A DNA stretch of 64,000 nucleotides from an uncultured Dorea sp. (GCA_910586965.1 CAJUMF010000013.1:31216-95215); one strand, 5' to 3'; counted from the first letter of the stretch, positions 36,299 through 46,238 are shown. Notes: generated from the sequence alone by a model not told the origin. A program made the numbers and translations.

Positions 36299-37942
36299 AT
36301 GAAAAATCGCCAGAGAGTAAAAGCAAGGATGTTCGGATTATTTATGCTGATAATTATTTTTTTCTGTCCGGAAGAGTCCTTTGCCAAAGAGGAGGATGCA
36401 ATTGAAACAGCTAAAAATGGAATCGTAGAAATATATTCCGGTCTGACAGATCAGAATGGAACGTTCCACCGCATAAAGAATACCAGCGGAGTGCTGATAA
36501 GCAATCAGGAGGATAATACCTGTATTATTACAACTTGCCATAGTATTACTATTTCAAAAAAAGAGGAAAAAAAGTTTTATTTCGACAATAAAATCCAAAA
36601 GGACAGTCAAAATTACAGCCAATCAATCCGTGCAGTTGTAAAAAATGATGTGTTGGCAGAGATGGCAGTAGTGGCAAAGAGTGAGACACAGGATTTCTGC
36701 ATACTTCAAACGGACGATATATTAAAAGAAAAGAGTGTCTTGAAGCTGGGCAATAGTTCGGAACTGTCAACCGGAAAGGTGGTCTATACATTTGGGTTTC
36801 CCGAAAATGCAATAGAAAATCCCTATGCAAAGTTCAGCGCTCCGGAGGTTGAAATCCATGAAGGGAAAATACAGGATCCGGCAGCGAAAGCTTCGGAAAC
36901 GGCCTACTTGCAACATTCGGCTGTTGTCATGCCCGGAAATTCCGGAGGAGCATTGATTGATGAGAAGGGTTATGTTGTGGGGATGAATAATGCGGCATTA
37001 TCTAATGCGAATGAGCAGGTTTATTATTCACTGCCAATTGATGATATAAAAGCAATATTGAATAATTACGGGATTGCATATGAAAGCAAAGATAGGGATA
37101 CAGCATTGGGATTGTTAGTGGTGGAATATAAAAAGTGTGCTGGTCTGATAAAAAAGAAAGACTATAAAGCTTCTTCTTTAGAAATCTTACAGCAGGCAAT
37201 GCAGAGTGCGGCATCTGTTATCGAAGAAAATACTTATGACATTGAAAAGATAAAATCAGCGGAGCAATCATTAAAAAACGCAGAAGAAAAACTGGTCAAG
37301 AAGACAACTAAAATGCGGATGATAAGTTACATTTTGGCTGCTGTCTTAGCGGTGCTTCTTGTTTGGCTTGTCCAGCTTTTGATTTGGAACAGAAATCATA
37401 AGAAGATAAGCCAAAACGGAGAGATGTCTTTGAGTGCAGACAAGGAAGAACCTGATAAAACTGATGTGTCGAAAAAGGACAGTATATCTTATTCGAGAGA
37501 TGTGGGTGAAGATAAAAAAGAAGATGAACGTATAGAGACAGAATTACCGATAGAAATAGAAGATGATGGTAAAACGATAATACTGTCATCGTATGATAAC
37601 AATGTCCAGAAGAAAATGACAAGAGCCGGACTGGTTCGAAAAAGGGATGGACAGAAGAGCTTTATAACAAGTACAGAGTATAGGATTGGGCAGAATCCGG
37701 AGCTGGTTAATCTGGCAATTACAGATAATAAAGCGGTCAGCAGGAGACATGCAGTGATCCGATGGACGACGGAAGGATATAGGATATATGATTTGGAGTC
37801 GGCCAATGGAACCTTTGTGAATGGAGAAAGGCTGGAAGGAGCAGGAAGGCTATTAGCTGATAAGGATGAAATAATGGTAGCGGATGAAAGGTTTGAATTT
37901 ATCAAAATTGACACAGAAGGAGAGAGAAGAGATGAAAAATAA
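36299..37942 (+). CDS. Membrane-anchored trypsin-like serine protease with cytoplasmic FHA domain
   Basis: 547 residues. Signal/anchor helix at the N terminus, then an extracellular S1-type protease domain (about 30-250) with His in ITTCHS, a candidate Asp in TQDFCILQ and Ser215 in PGNSGGAL. Next come a helical stretch, a membrane helix about 343-365, an acidic linker and a C-terminal FHA domain about 461-545 (YRIGQNPELVNLAI, SRRHAVIRW, SANGTFVNG). The protease would face outside and the phosphopeptide-binding FHA inside, a direct link from the kinases to extracellular proteolysis. The layout recalls MycP mycosins of mycobacterial type VII systems in role only. ATG 36299 follows AAAGG; it overlaps the next gene by 11 bp. 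Confidence 0.9.
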   Translation: MKNRQRVKARMFGLFMLIIIFFCPEESFAKEEDAIETAKNGIVEIYSGLTDQNGTFHRIKNTSGVLISNQEDNTCIITTCHSITISKKEEKKFYFDNKIQKDSQNYSQSIRAVVKNDVLAEMAVVAKSETQDFCILQTDDILKEKSVLKLGNSSELSTGKVVYTFGFPENAIENPYAKFSAPEVEIHEGKIQDPAAKASETAYLQHSAVVMPGNSGGALIDEKGYVVGMNNAALSNANEQVYYSLPIDDIKAILNNYGIAYESKDRDTALGLLVVEYKKCAGLIKKKDYKASSLEILQQAMQSAASVIEENTYDIEKIKSAEQSLKNAEEKLVKKTTKMRMISYILAAVLAVLLVWLVQLLIWNRNHKKISQNGEMSLSADKEEPDKTDVSKKDSISYSRDVGEDKKEDERIETELPIEIEDDGKTIILSSYDNNVQKKMTRAGLVRKRDGQKSFITSTEYRIGQNPELVNLAITDNKAVSRRHAVIRWTTEGYRIYDLESANGTFVNGERLEGAGRLLADKDEIMVADERFEFIKIDTEGERRDEK

Positions 37943-39953
37943 AGCGGCATGTAAGTTGGTAGTTTTCCTGCTTGCGATGGCTATGAGTATGAGCTTATGT
38001 ACAGGATTCTCTGTCAATGCGGAAGAAACGGATAATGGTATATCACAGCAGGAAGAAGAAACCGGACAGATTAAGCCAATGCAGGAGTCAGCGTTACGGT
38101 CAGCCCCTAATCTGAGTAATCCAAGGATTGAAAAAGATGACAGCATGACGGCAGGACAGAAGGTAACATGGGATTGTGTCTGGTTCGGAAGTTACCCGCA
38201 GGCGGAGATAGTACCTTCGGCAGATGATTATACTGCTGTAGATAAAAGTATGCTGAGAAGCGGCGATATCATAGAAGATAGCAATCTGTACAATAAGCTT
38301 AAGAATGCATCCGGGTGGGATGCCAATAATGATATTACAACAGATGGGAATAAATACCGCAGAATCAAAAAGAGTGATGCTACTTATACAAGTACAAGCC
38401 CTGAAAGTAATTATTATAACTGGCCAGATTCTGATACCTGGCATTATTTCAAGTATGAACCTATCAAATGGCGGGTGTTGAGAGTAGATGGGAATCAGGC
38501 GTTCCTTTTGTCGGATATATCGTTGGATGACCAACAGTATAATACAGTTAATGAAAGTATAACATGGGAAATCAGTACTATACGGAGCTGGCTGAATGGC
38601 TATGATGCATCGTCGAATAAACAGGGGAAGAATTACAGCGGTAAAAATTTTATTGGAAGCGCATTTTCTTCAAATGAAAGATCAGCAATTGTAAATACTT
38701 CTGTAGTAAATGATGATAATATCAATAATGGAACTGAAGGAGGAAATAATACGACAGACAAGATATTCCTGCTGTCAGAATCGGAAACATATGGGGACAG
38801 CGCAGTGGCGCAAGGATTTGTGTCATCAAAAGGTACTTATGATGCGGCTCGCAGAAGCAAGAGCAGCACATATGCAAAAGCGATGGGGATGTATAGCAGC
38901 TATGAGAGTGATGCGTATAAAGGCAATTGCATGTGGTGGCTGCGCTCGCCTGGTGGCGGTACGGATTTTGCCGCAATTGTCAGTCACGGCGGCGACGTCC
39001 GCAATTATGGTAATGTCGACCACTATAACGGTGTGCGTGCTGCTTTGAATCTTGATCTGTCATCCAATCTCCATACCTATGCGGGGACGATGAGTTCTAA
39101 TGGGGAAGAGAATATCCCTGTTACAGGGATTACGCTGACAAAGAATAAATATCAGATGAAAGTCGGAGACAGAGAGCAGATTACCGCATCTGTCTTTCCA
39201 GAGAGTGCGACAGATAAAAGAGTAGATTGGAGTTCTTCTGATAATTCGATTGCGGAGATAGATAGTAATGGTATGGTGACAGCAAAAGCATCAGGAAAGT
39301 GTATGGTTCAGTGTACAGCAGTAAGTGACAGTACGATCAGTCAGTCGGCAGAGATAGAAGTGGTTGCCGGGAATAATCCGGCAAATAATCCGGCAGGAAA
39401 TACGGGATCAGCAAAGCAGAATCAAAGCATTAATACATCGGCCTCAACTTATACAAAAGCGATAGGTTCGAAAGCCTTCTCTCTCGGGGCAAAGGCAAGC
39501 GGAGACGGAAAACTTACTTACACTTCATCAAATAAAAAAGTGGCAACGGTATCTTCTTCTGGTCAAGTATCTGTTAAGTCATATGGGGCGGCAGCGATTA
39601 CAATCAATGCATCGGCAACGCAGAATTATAATGCCGCAACAAAAAAAGTTTCTATAAAGGTAGTGCCGAAAAAAGCTTCCTTAAAAGCAGTAAAATCACC
39701 GTCAAAGAAAAAGGTGAAGATATCCTGGAAGAAGGATAAAAAAGTGACCGGCTATGAGATATATGTGTCGCCGAAAAAAGATTTCAGCAGAGAAACCATC
39801 AAGCGAAATTATAAGAAAAACACGGTTTCGAAGACAATCAGTGGATGGAAGAGCAAAAGAACATATTATGTAAAAATCCGCGGATATAAAAAAATAGGGA
39901 AAGCCAAATATTATGGAGCATGGAGCAATGCAAAGAAGGTGAAGGTCAAATAG
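37932..39953 (+). CDS. Secreted DUF6273 / Big_2 / Fn3-like surface protein A
   Basis: 673 residues. Signal peptide about 1-30; DUF6273 about 60-385 (TWDCVWFGSYPQAEIVPSAD, CMWWLRSPGG, GVRAALNLDLSS); Big_2 Ig-like domain about 395-480 (VTGITLTKNKYQMKVGD); an Ig-like module with YTSSNKKVATVSS; and a very basic Fn3-like C terminus of about 85 residues (KISWKKDKKVTGYEIY). ATG 37932 with GGAG overlaps the protease gene by 11 bp, so translation is probably coupled. From 39108 to the end it is nearly identical to the gene at 41400-43406. Likely wall-associated through the cationic end; ligand unknown. Confidence 0.88.
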   Translation: MKNKAACKLVVFLLAMAMSMSLCTGFSVNAEETDNGISQQEEETGQIKPMQESALRSAPNLSNPRIEKDDSMTAGQKVTWDCVWFGSYPQAEIVPSADDYTAVDKSMLRSGDIIEDSNLYNKLKNASGWDANNDITTDGNKYRRIKKSDATYTSTSPESNYYNWPDSDTWHYFKYEPIKWRVLRVDGNQAFLLSDISLDDQQYNTVNESITWEISTIRSWLNGYDASSNKQGKNYSGKNFIGSAFSSNERSAIVNTSVVNDDNINNGTEGGNNTTDKIFLLSESETYGDSAVAQGFVSSKGTYDAARRSKSSTYAKAMGMYSSYESDAYKGNCMWWLRSPGGGTDFAAIVSHGGDVRNYGNVDHYNGVRAALNLDLSSNLHTYAGTMSSNGEENIPVTGITLTKNKYQMKVGDREQITASVFPESATDKRVDWSSSDNSIAEIDSNGMVTAKASGKCMVQCTAVSDSTISQSAEIEVVAGNNPANNPAGNTGSAKQNQSINTSASTYTKAIGSKAFSLGAKASGDGKLTYTSSNKKVATVSSSGQVSVKSYGAAAITINASATQNYNAATKKVSIKVVPKKASLKAVKSPSKKKVKISWKKDKKVTGYEIYVSPKKDFSRETIKRNYKKNTVSKTISGWKSKRTYYVKIRGYKKIGKAKYYGAWSNAKKVKVK

Positions 39954-39972
39954 ATTCAGGAGGGTGATTTAA

Positions 39973-41340
39973 GTGCTTGTGTCAAAGATTGATAAAAGAA
40001 GATTTAACATAATATCAAGAAAAATTGTTTTCCTTTTCTTTCTATTAATCCTTTTAGATACTAAAAAAATTGATGTCCATGCTGGAAATAATATAAGTGT
40101 AAGATTAGTACATAAAGTGGGAGAGAGTTATTATACAGTCAATACCCGTGGAAACACAAATCCTGTAGATATAAGACGTGATTCACAATTTTATCTGTTG
40201 ATTCCTATTGATTGTGAATTGTATCAGGGAAGTAAATTGAAATTAAATATAATAAGAAATGGCGATACAGTCACCTCCAGGTTAGCAGACCTTAGAGGGG
40301 ATGACACATATTATGATCACACTACCGGAAAAGTTGAAAATATGTATTATGACTGGAAAAGTTACAGTTTGTACTTTCCTGTTTCATCGTTATTAAATAA
40401 AGAACAAGGAACAATTAAAATAGATATTGAGATAATATTGGCAAATGGACAGATTATTATGGCTGGTGATGCTCCAACAGATGTTATATTTGTTAATTTA
40501 TTGGGAGAGTATACAGTAAATTATAATGCGAATGGCGGATACGGCGCACCGACTTCACAGACAAAATATAATGAAAGTATATTGACATTAAGTGACAGCA
40601 AACCATCCAGAGAGGGATATGCATTTTTAGGGTGGTCTACGAGCAGTGAAGTGAACAACATTTCCTATAGTGCAGGTGGGGAATATGCAGAAAACAGCGA
40701 TATAACTTTATATGCAGTCTGGGAGAAGAATATGCCTAGCTCGGGGAGCAGTTCTGAAAGCAATCCTACAAATAGTTCAACAGGAGGTTCGGAGGAAATA
40801 AAAAAGAAGCAGAACATTAGTACGCCATCTCCATCTTATATAAAAGCAATTGGTTCAAAAGTATTCTCCCTTGGCGTAAAAGCGGATGGAGATGGAAAAC
40901 TTACTTATGATTCATCCAATAAGAAAGTAGCGACAGTAACTTCCTCCGGGCGTGTAACGGTAAAAGCATATGGAGAGTCAACTGTTACGATTAAAGCATC
41001 CGAAACGGAGAGTTACTATTCTACAATAAAAAAGGTTACTGTAAAGGTTGTGCCGAAGAAAGCATTATTAAAATCAGCAAAATCACCATCAAAGAAAAAG
41101 ATGAAGATATCTTGGAAAAAAGATAAAACTGCAACAGGATATGAGATATACGTATCACCGAAAAAAGATTTCAGCAGGGAGACAATAGAGAGGAGTTATA
41201 AGAAAAACACCGTTTCAAAGACAATCGTTGGATGGAAAAGCAAAAAAACATATTATGTTAAAATTCGGGCATATAAGACCATCAGAAAGAAAAAATATTA
41301 TGGTGCATGGAGTAATGTTAAGAAGGTGAAAATCAGATAG
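39973..41340 (+). CDS. Secreted InlB-repeat / Ig-like / Fn3-like protein B
   Basis: 455 residues from a GTG start with AGGAGG 8 bp upstream. Signal peptide about 1-38; a unique beta-rich domain to about 175; one InlB B-repeat (Flg_new-like, YNANGGYGAPTSQ, GYAFLGWSTSS, ITLYAVWEKN); then the same Ig-like module and cationic Fn3-like C terminus as proteins A, C and D. No DUF6273 domain. Lower GC than its neighbours in the first half. Confidence 0.88.
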   Translation: MLVSKIDKRRFNIISRKIVFLFFLLILLDTKKIDVHAGNNISVRLVHKVGESYYTVNTRGNTNPVDIRRDSQFYLLIPIDCELYQGSKLKLNIIRNGDTVTSRLADLRGDDTYYDHTTGKVENMYYDWKSYSLYFPVSSLLNKEQGTIKIDIEIILANGQIIMAGDAPTDVIFVNLLGEYTVNYNANGGYGAPTSQTKYNESILTLSDSKPSREGYAFLGWSTSSEVNNISYSAGGEYAENSDITLYAVWEKNMPSSGSSSESNPTNSSTGGSEEIKKKQNISTPSPSYIKAIGSKVFSLGVKADGDGKLTYDSSNKKVATVTSSGRVTVKAYGESTVTIKASETESYYSTIKKVTVKVVPKKALLKSAKSPSKKKMKISWKKDKTATGYEIYVSPKKDFSRETIERSYKKNTVSKTIVGWKSKKTYYVKIRAYKTIRKKKYYGAWSNVKKVKIR

Positions 41341-41399
41341 ATAACAAAAAGCTTGAATTCGAAGTAGCATTGACTTTATTAAGACAGAGGAGAGAGAAA

Positions 41400-43406
41400 A
41401 TGAAGAAGAAAATAATAGGTAAGTTGACATCTTTTCTGCTTGTGATAGTTATGTGTGTAAGCTTATGCATAGATTTTACTACTAATGCAACTGATGGTGG
41501 TACATCACAGCAGGTAGAACAAACAGAGCATGTCAAACAGGAAAGAGAAGAAACAGCAGAACCTAAGCTGAGAAACCCAACAATTGAAATAGATTCTAGT
41601 ATGACGGCAGGACAGAATGTGACATGGGATTGTGTCTGGTTTGGTAGCTATCCGCAGGCGGAAGTAGTATCTTCGGCGGATGATTATACTGCTATGGATA
41701 AAAGTATACTGAAAAACGGTGATATCATAGAAGATAGCAACCTATATAGTAAGCTGCAAAGTGCATCTGGGTGGAGTAGTAATAATGATATTACGGTGGA
41801 TGGGAATAAATATCGCAGAGCAAAAAAGAGTGATGCAACTTATACAAGTTCTGAAAGTAATTATTATAGTTGGCCAGATTCTGATACATATCATTATTTC
41901 AAATACGAGCCAATTAAATGGCGGGTGCTGAAGGTAGAGGGGAATCAGGCGTTGCTTTTGTCAGATATAGCACTGGATGACCAGGAATATAATACAGTTT
42001 CTGGGAATATAACATGGGAAACCAGTACAATCCGAAGCTGGCTGAATGGTTATGGTGCGTCATTTAATAAACAAGGCAATGATTATAGTAGTAAAAATTT
42101 TATCGGGAGTGCATTTTCTTTAAACGAAAGGTCAGCAATCATAAATACTTATGTAGTAAATGCTGATAATATCAGTTATGGAACCGATGGAGGAAACGAT
42201 ACGACAGACAAGATATTCCTCTTGTCAGAATCAGAAGTTTATGGGGACAGCGCAGCGCAGTATGGATTCGTTTTATTAGGAAGTTCTCAGGATGAAGCGC
42301 GTAGGAACAAAAGCAGTATTTATGCGAAGGCAATGGGAATATATAGCTATATGAGTGGTACATACAAGGGTAGCTGTAGTTGGTGGTTACGCTCACCGGG
42401 CGTTGATATTGGTAATGCTGTAAAAGTCTATCATGATGGAGCTGTCTATCATGATGTTTACCTTGTCCAAAATGGCAGTGATAGTGTGCGGGTTGCATTG
42501 AATCTTAATTTATCATCTAACCTCCATACTTATGCAAAAACAGTGAATTCAATTGAGAAAGAGAATATTCCTGTTACAGAGATTAGGCTGTTAAAGAATA
42601 AGTATCAGATGAAAGTCGGAGACAGAGAGCAGATTATGGCATCTGTCTTTCCAGAGAATGCGACAGATAAAAGAATGGATTGGAGTTCTTCTGATAATTC
42701 GATTGCAGAGATAGACAGTAATGGTACGGTGACAGCAAAAGCATCAGGAAAATGTATGGTTCAGTGTACAGCAGTAAGTGACAGTACGGTTAGTCAATCA
42801 GCAGAGATAGAAGTGGATGCCGGGAATAATCCGACAAATAAGCCGGCAGGAAATACGGGATCAGCAAAGCAGAATCAAAGTATTAATACATCAGCCTCAA
42901 CTTATACAAAAGCGATAGGTTCGAAGGCCTTCTCTCTCGGGGCAAAGGCAAGCGGAGGTGGAAAACTTACTTACACATCATCAAATAAGAAAGTGGCAAC
43001 GGTATCTTCCACCGGTCAAGTATCTGTTAAGTCATATGGGATGGCAACGATTACAATCAATGCATCGGCAACACAGAATTATAATGCTGCAACAAAAAAG
43101 GTATCTATAAAGGTGGTGCCGAAAAAAGGTTCATTAAAAGCAGTAAAATCACCGTCAAAGAAAAAGATGAAGATATCCTGGAAGAAGGATAAAAAAGTGA
43201 CTGGCTATGAGATATATGTGTCGCCGAAAAAAGATTTCAGCAGAGAAACCATCAAACGGAATTACAAAAAGAATACGGTCTCGAAGACCATCAGCGGATG
43301 GAAGAGCAAAAGAACATATTATGTAAAAATCCGTGGATATAAAAAAATAGGGAAAGTTAAATATTATGGAGCATGGAGTAGTGTTAAGAAAGTAAAAGTC
43401 AAATAA
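41400..43406 (+). CDS. Secreted DUF6273 / Big_2 / Fn3-like surface protein C
   Basis: 668 residues; paralogue of protein A with the same domain order. Signal peptide, DUF6273 (WDCVWFGSYPQAEVVSSADD, CSWWLRSPG, SVRVALNLNL), Big_2, Ig-like module, cationic Fn3-like end. The last 282 codons align with protein A without any gap, pointing to recent duplication or gene conversion, while the short segment after WWLRSPG differs strongly. ATG 41400 with GGAG is preferred over 41370. Confidence 0.88.
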   Translation: MKKKIIGKLTSFLLVIVMCVSLCIDFTTNATDGGTSQQVEQTEHVKQEREETAEPKLRNPTIEIDSSMTAGQNVTWDCVWFGSYPQAEVVSSADDYTAMDKSILKNGDIIEDSNLYSKLQSASGWSSNNDITVDGNKYRRAKKSDATYTSSESNYYSWPDSDTYHYFKYEPIKWRVLKVEGNQALLLSDIALDDQEYNTVSGNITWETSTIRSWLNGYGASFNKQGNDYSSKNFIGSAFSLNERSAIINTYVVNADNISYGTDGGNDTTDKIFLLSESEVYGDSAAQYGFVLLGSSQDEARRNKSSIYAKAMGIYSYMSGTYKGSCSWWLRSPGVDIGNAVKVYHDGAVYHDVYLVQNGSDSVRVALNLNLSSNLHTYAKTVNSIEKENIPVTEIRLLKNKYQMKVGDREQIMASVFPENATDKRMDWSSSDNSIAEIDSNGTVTAKASGKCMVQCTAVSDSTVSQSAEIEVDAGNNPTNKPAGNTGSAKQNQSINTSASTYTKAIGSKAFSLGAKASGGGKLTYTSSNKKVATVSSTGQVSVKSYGMATITINASATQNYNAATKKVSIKVVPKKGSLKAVKSPSKKKMKISWKKDKKVTGYEIYVSPKKDFSRETIKRNYKKNTVSKTISGWKSKRTYYVKIRGYKKIGKVKYYGAWSSVKKVKVK

Positions 43407-43450
43407 ATTCAAGAGGATGTAATAATCAGGTTTGAAGTGAGGGATTGAAG

Positions 43451-45049
43451 ATGTTTAAAGGGAGAATATGTTTAAATAGGCTGAAATGGGCATTTATGAT
43501 AAGTTTCATATGTATTCTGACTTTTTCTGATTCCATAGAAGTGAAAGCAGACGAGCCATACGAGATTGATTCTGGCTTGTCTGAGCGTGCTGATAATCCG
43601 TACTCAACGAATGTTAGTGTGGAGACAGATGCTTCAAGTTATCAATGCGTACAAGGTCAGAAATTCAAGGTCGAGATCATTGTGAGAACGGAAGAAAGAT
43701 ATGAGGAAGGCTCTCATAAATATATTGGGTATCTGGCTTTTTTAAAAAACGGGTGGCAGCAGATTACTTCCTGGTATATTGATGGAGGTGTTGTCAAGTA
43801 TACATTTACATTGGATTCCTCAGATTATAAAGATTATTATAATGAGCGATATCTTTTGTTTACTGCATCGGTTTTCCCGGTTGATAATTTTACTACCGGG
43901 GCAAGCTTATTTGATAAGAATTTTACAGTCAGTTTTCCTGCTTCTGCATATACGATAAAGTATGATGCAAATGGAGGCTACGGAGCGCCGGATGCTCAAA
44001 CAAAATATCATGGAACTACATTGACATTAAGCGCTGAAAAACCAGCCAGAGAAGGCTACACATTTTTAGGATGGTCTACAGACAGTGCCGCTTCCAGCGT
44101 AACTTATACTGCCGGAGGGGAGTACAAGGATAACAGCTCGGCGACACTATATGCTGTCTGGAGAAAAAATACTTATATAGTAAATTACGATGCCAATGGA
44201 GGAAGCGGCGGGCCGTCGTCACAGAAAAAGGTTCACGGAGAAGCTTTAACACTGAGCAGTACAAGACCTTCTAAAGCAGGATATACGTTTTTAGGGTGGT
44301 CAGCAGATAGCAGCGCTGCAAGTGCATCCTACAGCGCCGGAGGAGAATATACAGAGAATAAGGACATAATCTTATATGCAGTTTGGAAGGAAAATACATC
44401 TGATACAGATAATGATGGAGATTCAGAAAATACAGGTGCAGGTAATAATGATGTTACGGACAGCAATGGCGGCTCAGTAAGTAATCCATCAAGCGCTTCC
44501 GGAACAGTAAAGAAAGAACAGAGTATTATTACATCAGCGCCATCTTATACAAAAGCTATTGGTTCAAAAGCATTTTCACTCAGTGCGAGGGCAGACGGTG
44601 GCGGAAAGCTCACCTATACGTCATCAAATAAAAAAGTGGCTGCAGTTACGGCTGCCGGGAAAGTGTCTGTAAAGTCATATGGTTCTGCAACGATTACAAT
44701 CAATGCATCAGGAACACAGAATTATAAGTCTGCAACAAAAAAAATCACTATAGAGGTTGTGCCGAAGAAAATGTTATTAAAAGCATTGAAATCACCGTCA
44801 AAGAAAAAGATGAAGATATCCTGGAAAAAAGATAAATCGGTGACAGGTTATGAAGCTTATGCATCGCCGAAAAAAGATTTTAGCAGCAAAACTAGAAGAC
44901 AGATTTATAAGAAGAATACAGCTTCAAGGATTATTAGCGGATGGAAGAGCAAAAAAACATATTATGTAAAAATCCGTGCCTTTAAAAAGCTAAAGGGAAA
45001 AGTATATTATGGAGCGTGGAGTAAAATAAAACGAGTGAAGATAAAATAG
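43451..45049 (+). CDS. Secreted protein D with two InlB repeats, Ig-like and Fn3-like domains
   Basis: 532 residues. Signal peptide about 1-32; a unique domain to about 170; two tandem InlB B-repeats (YDANGGYGAPDAQ...LYAVWRKN and YDANGGSGGPSSQ...LYAVWKEN); an Asp/Asn/Ser-rich linker; Ig-like module; cationic Fn3-like C terminus shared with A-C. ATG 43451 with GAGGGA is preferred over the TTG at 43445. Probably a wall-bound adhesin. Confidence 0.88.
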   Translation: MFKGRICLNRLKWAFMISFICILTFSDSIEVKADEPYEIDSGLSERADNPYSTNVSVETDASSYQCVQGQKFKVEIIVRTEERYEEGSHKYIGYLAFLKNGWQQITSWYIDGGVVKYTFTLDSSDYKDYYNERYLLFTASVFPVDNFTTGASLFDKNFTVSFPASAYTIKYDANGGYGAPDAQTKYHGTTLTLSAEKPAREGYTFLGWSTDSAASSVTYTAGGEYKDNSSATLYAVWRKNTYIVNYDANGGSGGPSSQKKVHGEALTLSSTRPSKAGYTFLGWSADSSAASASYSAGGEYTENKDIILYAVWKENTSDTDNDGDSENTGAGNNDVTDSNGGSVSNPSSASGTVKKEQSIITSAPSYTKAIGSKAFSLSARADGGGKLTYTSSNKKVAAVTAAGKVSVKSYGSATITINASGTQNYKSATKKITIEVVPKKMLLKALKSPSKKKMKISWKKDKSVTGYEAYASPKKDFSSKTRRQIYKKNTASRIISGWKSKKTYYVKIRAFKKLKGKVYYGAWSKIKRVKIK

Positions 45050-45068
45050 ACTGTAGGAGGACTTAATT

Positions 45069-46193
45069 ATGGCTGTGTTTGAAGCAAATCCATCTAAAAT
45101 AAAACAACAGGCTGAAGTGCAGGAAAAAATAGGCACACGTCTTAATAAACTAGATGACCAGATAAGAACTTGCAGCAATCAGTTGAAATCCTGTATGGAG
45201 ATCAGAAGCTACAATTCAATTCAGAAATATCTACAATCAGTCAGCCGGGAGACAGAGAAGTGTGCCGGAACTGTTAAGAACATGTCTTCAATATTAAAGA
45301 GCATCTCTGAAGCATATAAAGATACAGAAAATGAGATTAAAGGAACAACTGTTAAACATGAGGAAGTAAATAAAGGCGATGCTCTGGCGGATTTAATGTC
45401 CCAAGTGTCTAAAATCATGAAAAATGCAGATGATAACTCGGCACTTGCTGTTCTGGCTTCTCTTTTGAGCTTATCCAAGTCGGGATATGAGGTCGGTGAA
45501 AGTGAAAGTGCTGCAGAGCTGTATTCGAAAGTGTTGGGTGCGTCTGGAGATGGACTGGACGTAATAAAAGAAGGATACGATGGATTGTCTAAAATTGGTT
45601 CGGATAAGTGGAAGAATTTTTTGAAGAAATATGCACCAGCAATGGATATAGCAGGAATCGGAGCCGACGGGCTTGGATTTGCAAATGATTTTTTAGATAC
45701 TTATAATGAAAGTGAAAGTATGGCGGATTTTTTTAAATCAGACGGAAAAGTTATAAGCAGCGGTGTTTCGTGGTGGAAGGATATTGAAGAGTTGGGCGGC
45801 AATAAAGTGGGTATGGAAAAAGCGGCACCAATATCGTCTATACTGTCTATGGGTTCATACGCGGCGGGGGATGTTGCAGATATAGTTAAAAATGGAGATT
45901 ATAGTGGGCAGAGTATTGCGGATGCGTTCATGGGAACAGGTCTTTCCGGAGCTAATGGGTTGTTATCTCATTATACGCATGGGGCAATTGAGTTTGATAC
46001 AGAGAACAGTCTAAATATTTTTAATAAGAACATAGCAGCTACTACAGATGCAATCTCAAAAACAAATATGGGAACAGGAGGGCAGGCAGTACTCGGAATT
46101 ATTGCAACTCCGGTTGTCGCGGTATGGTCAATGGGCGAGGTGTTTGTAGATTTGGGTTATGGAATCGGTGAAAAGATTAATCAGTTATTATGA
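45069..46193 (+). CDS. Candidate type VII-exported effector with helical N-terminal domain
   Basis: 374 residues, no Sec signal. The first 100 residues are predicted helical and coiled (KIKQQAEVQEKIGTRLNKLD) and end with YKDTE, a YxxxE export motif, resembling the N-terminal targeting domains of LXG/WXG-type substrates although no WXG turn is present. The rest is Gly/Ala/Ser-rich with hydrophobic stretches near the end (AVLGIIATPVVAVWSM), which could insert in membranes. No known toxin motif. It is followed by a DUF4176 gene, a common companion of type VII toxins. Effector function is inference. Confidence 0.7.
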   Translation: MAVFEANPSKIKQQAEVQEKIGTRLNKLDDQIRTCSNQLKSCMEIRSYNSIQKYLQSVSRETEKCAGTVKNMSSILKSISEAYKDTENEIKGTTVKHEEVNKGDALADLMSQVSKIMKNADDNSALAVLASLLSLSKSGYEVGESESAAELYSKVLGASGDGLDVIKEGYDGLSKIGSDKWKNFLKKYAPAMDIAGIGADGLGFANDFLDTYNESESMADFFKSDGKVISSGVSWWKDIEELGGNKVGMEKAAPISSILSMGSYAAGDVADIVKNGDYSGQSIADAFMGTGLSGANGLLSHYTHGAIEFDTENSLNIFNKNIAATTDAISKTNMGTGGQAVLGIIATPVVAVWSMGEVFVDLGYGIGEKINQLL

Positions 46194-46238
46194 AACAGAT
46201 AAAAGAATTAGAAAATAGCGGGAAAGAGGTGTCTGAAT

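Larger units (their letters stand above)
39108..43406 (+). repeat. 846-bp direct repeat in surface genes A and C
   Basis: 39108-39953 and 42561-43406 are collinear with a constant offset of 3453 bp and only scattered substitutions. Recombination between them would delete gene B and fuse A to C. Confidence 0.85.

Noticed and set aside
32900..42530. A complete diversity-generating retroelement in the window
   Set aside because: No reverse transcriptase, accessory gene or template repeat was found; only the target-like loops are supported.
43960..44390. Regular repeats in protein D as CRISPR or satellite DNA
   Set aside because: They are two coding InlB B-repeats; spacing follows the protein domain and the DNA copies are not identical.
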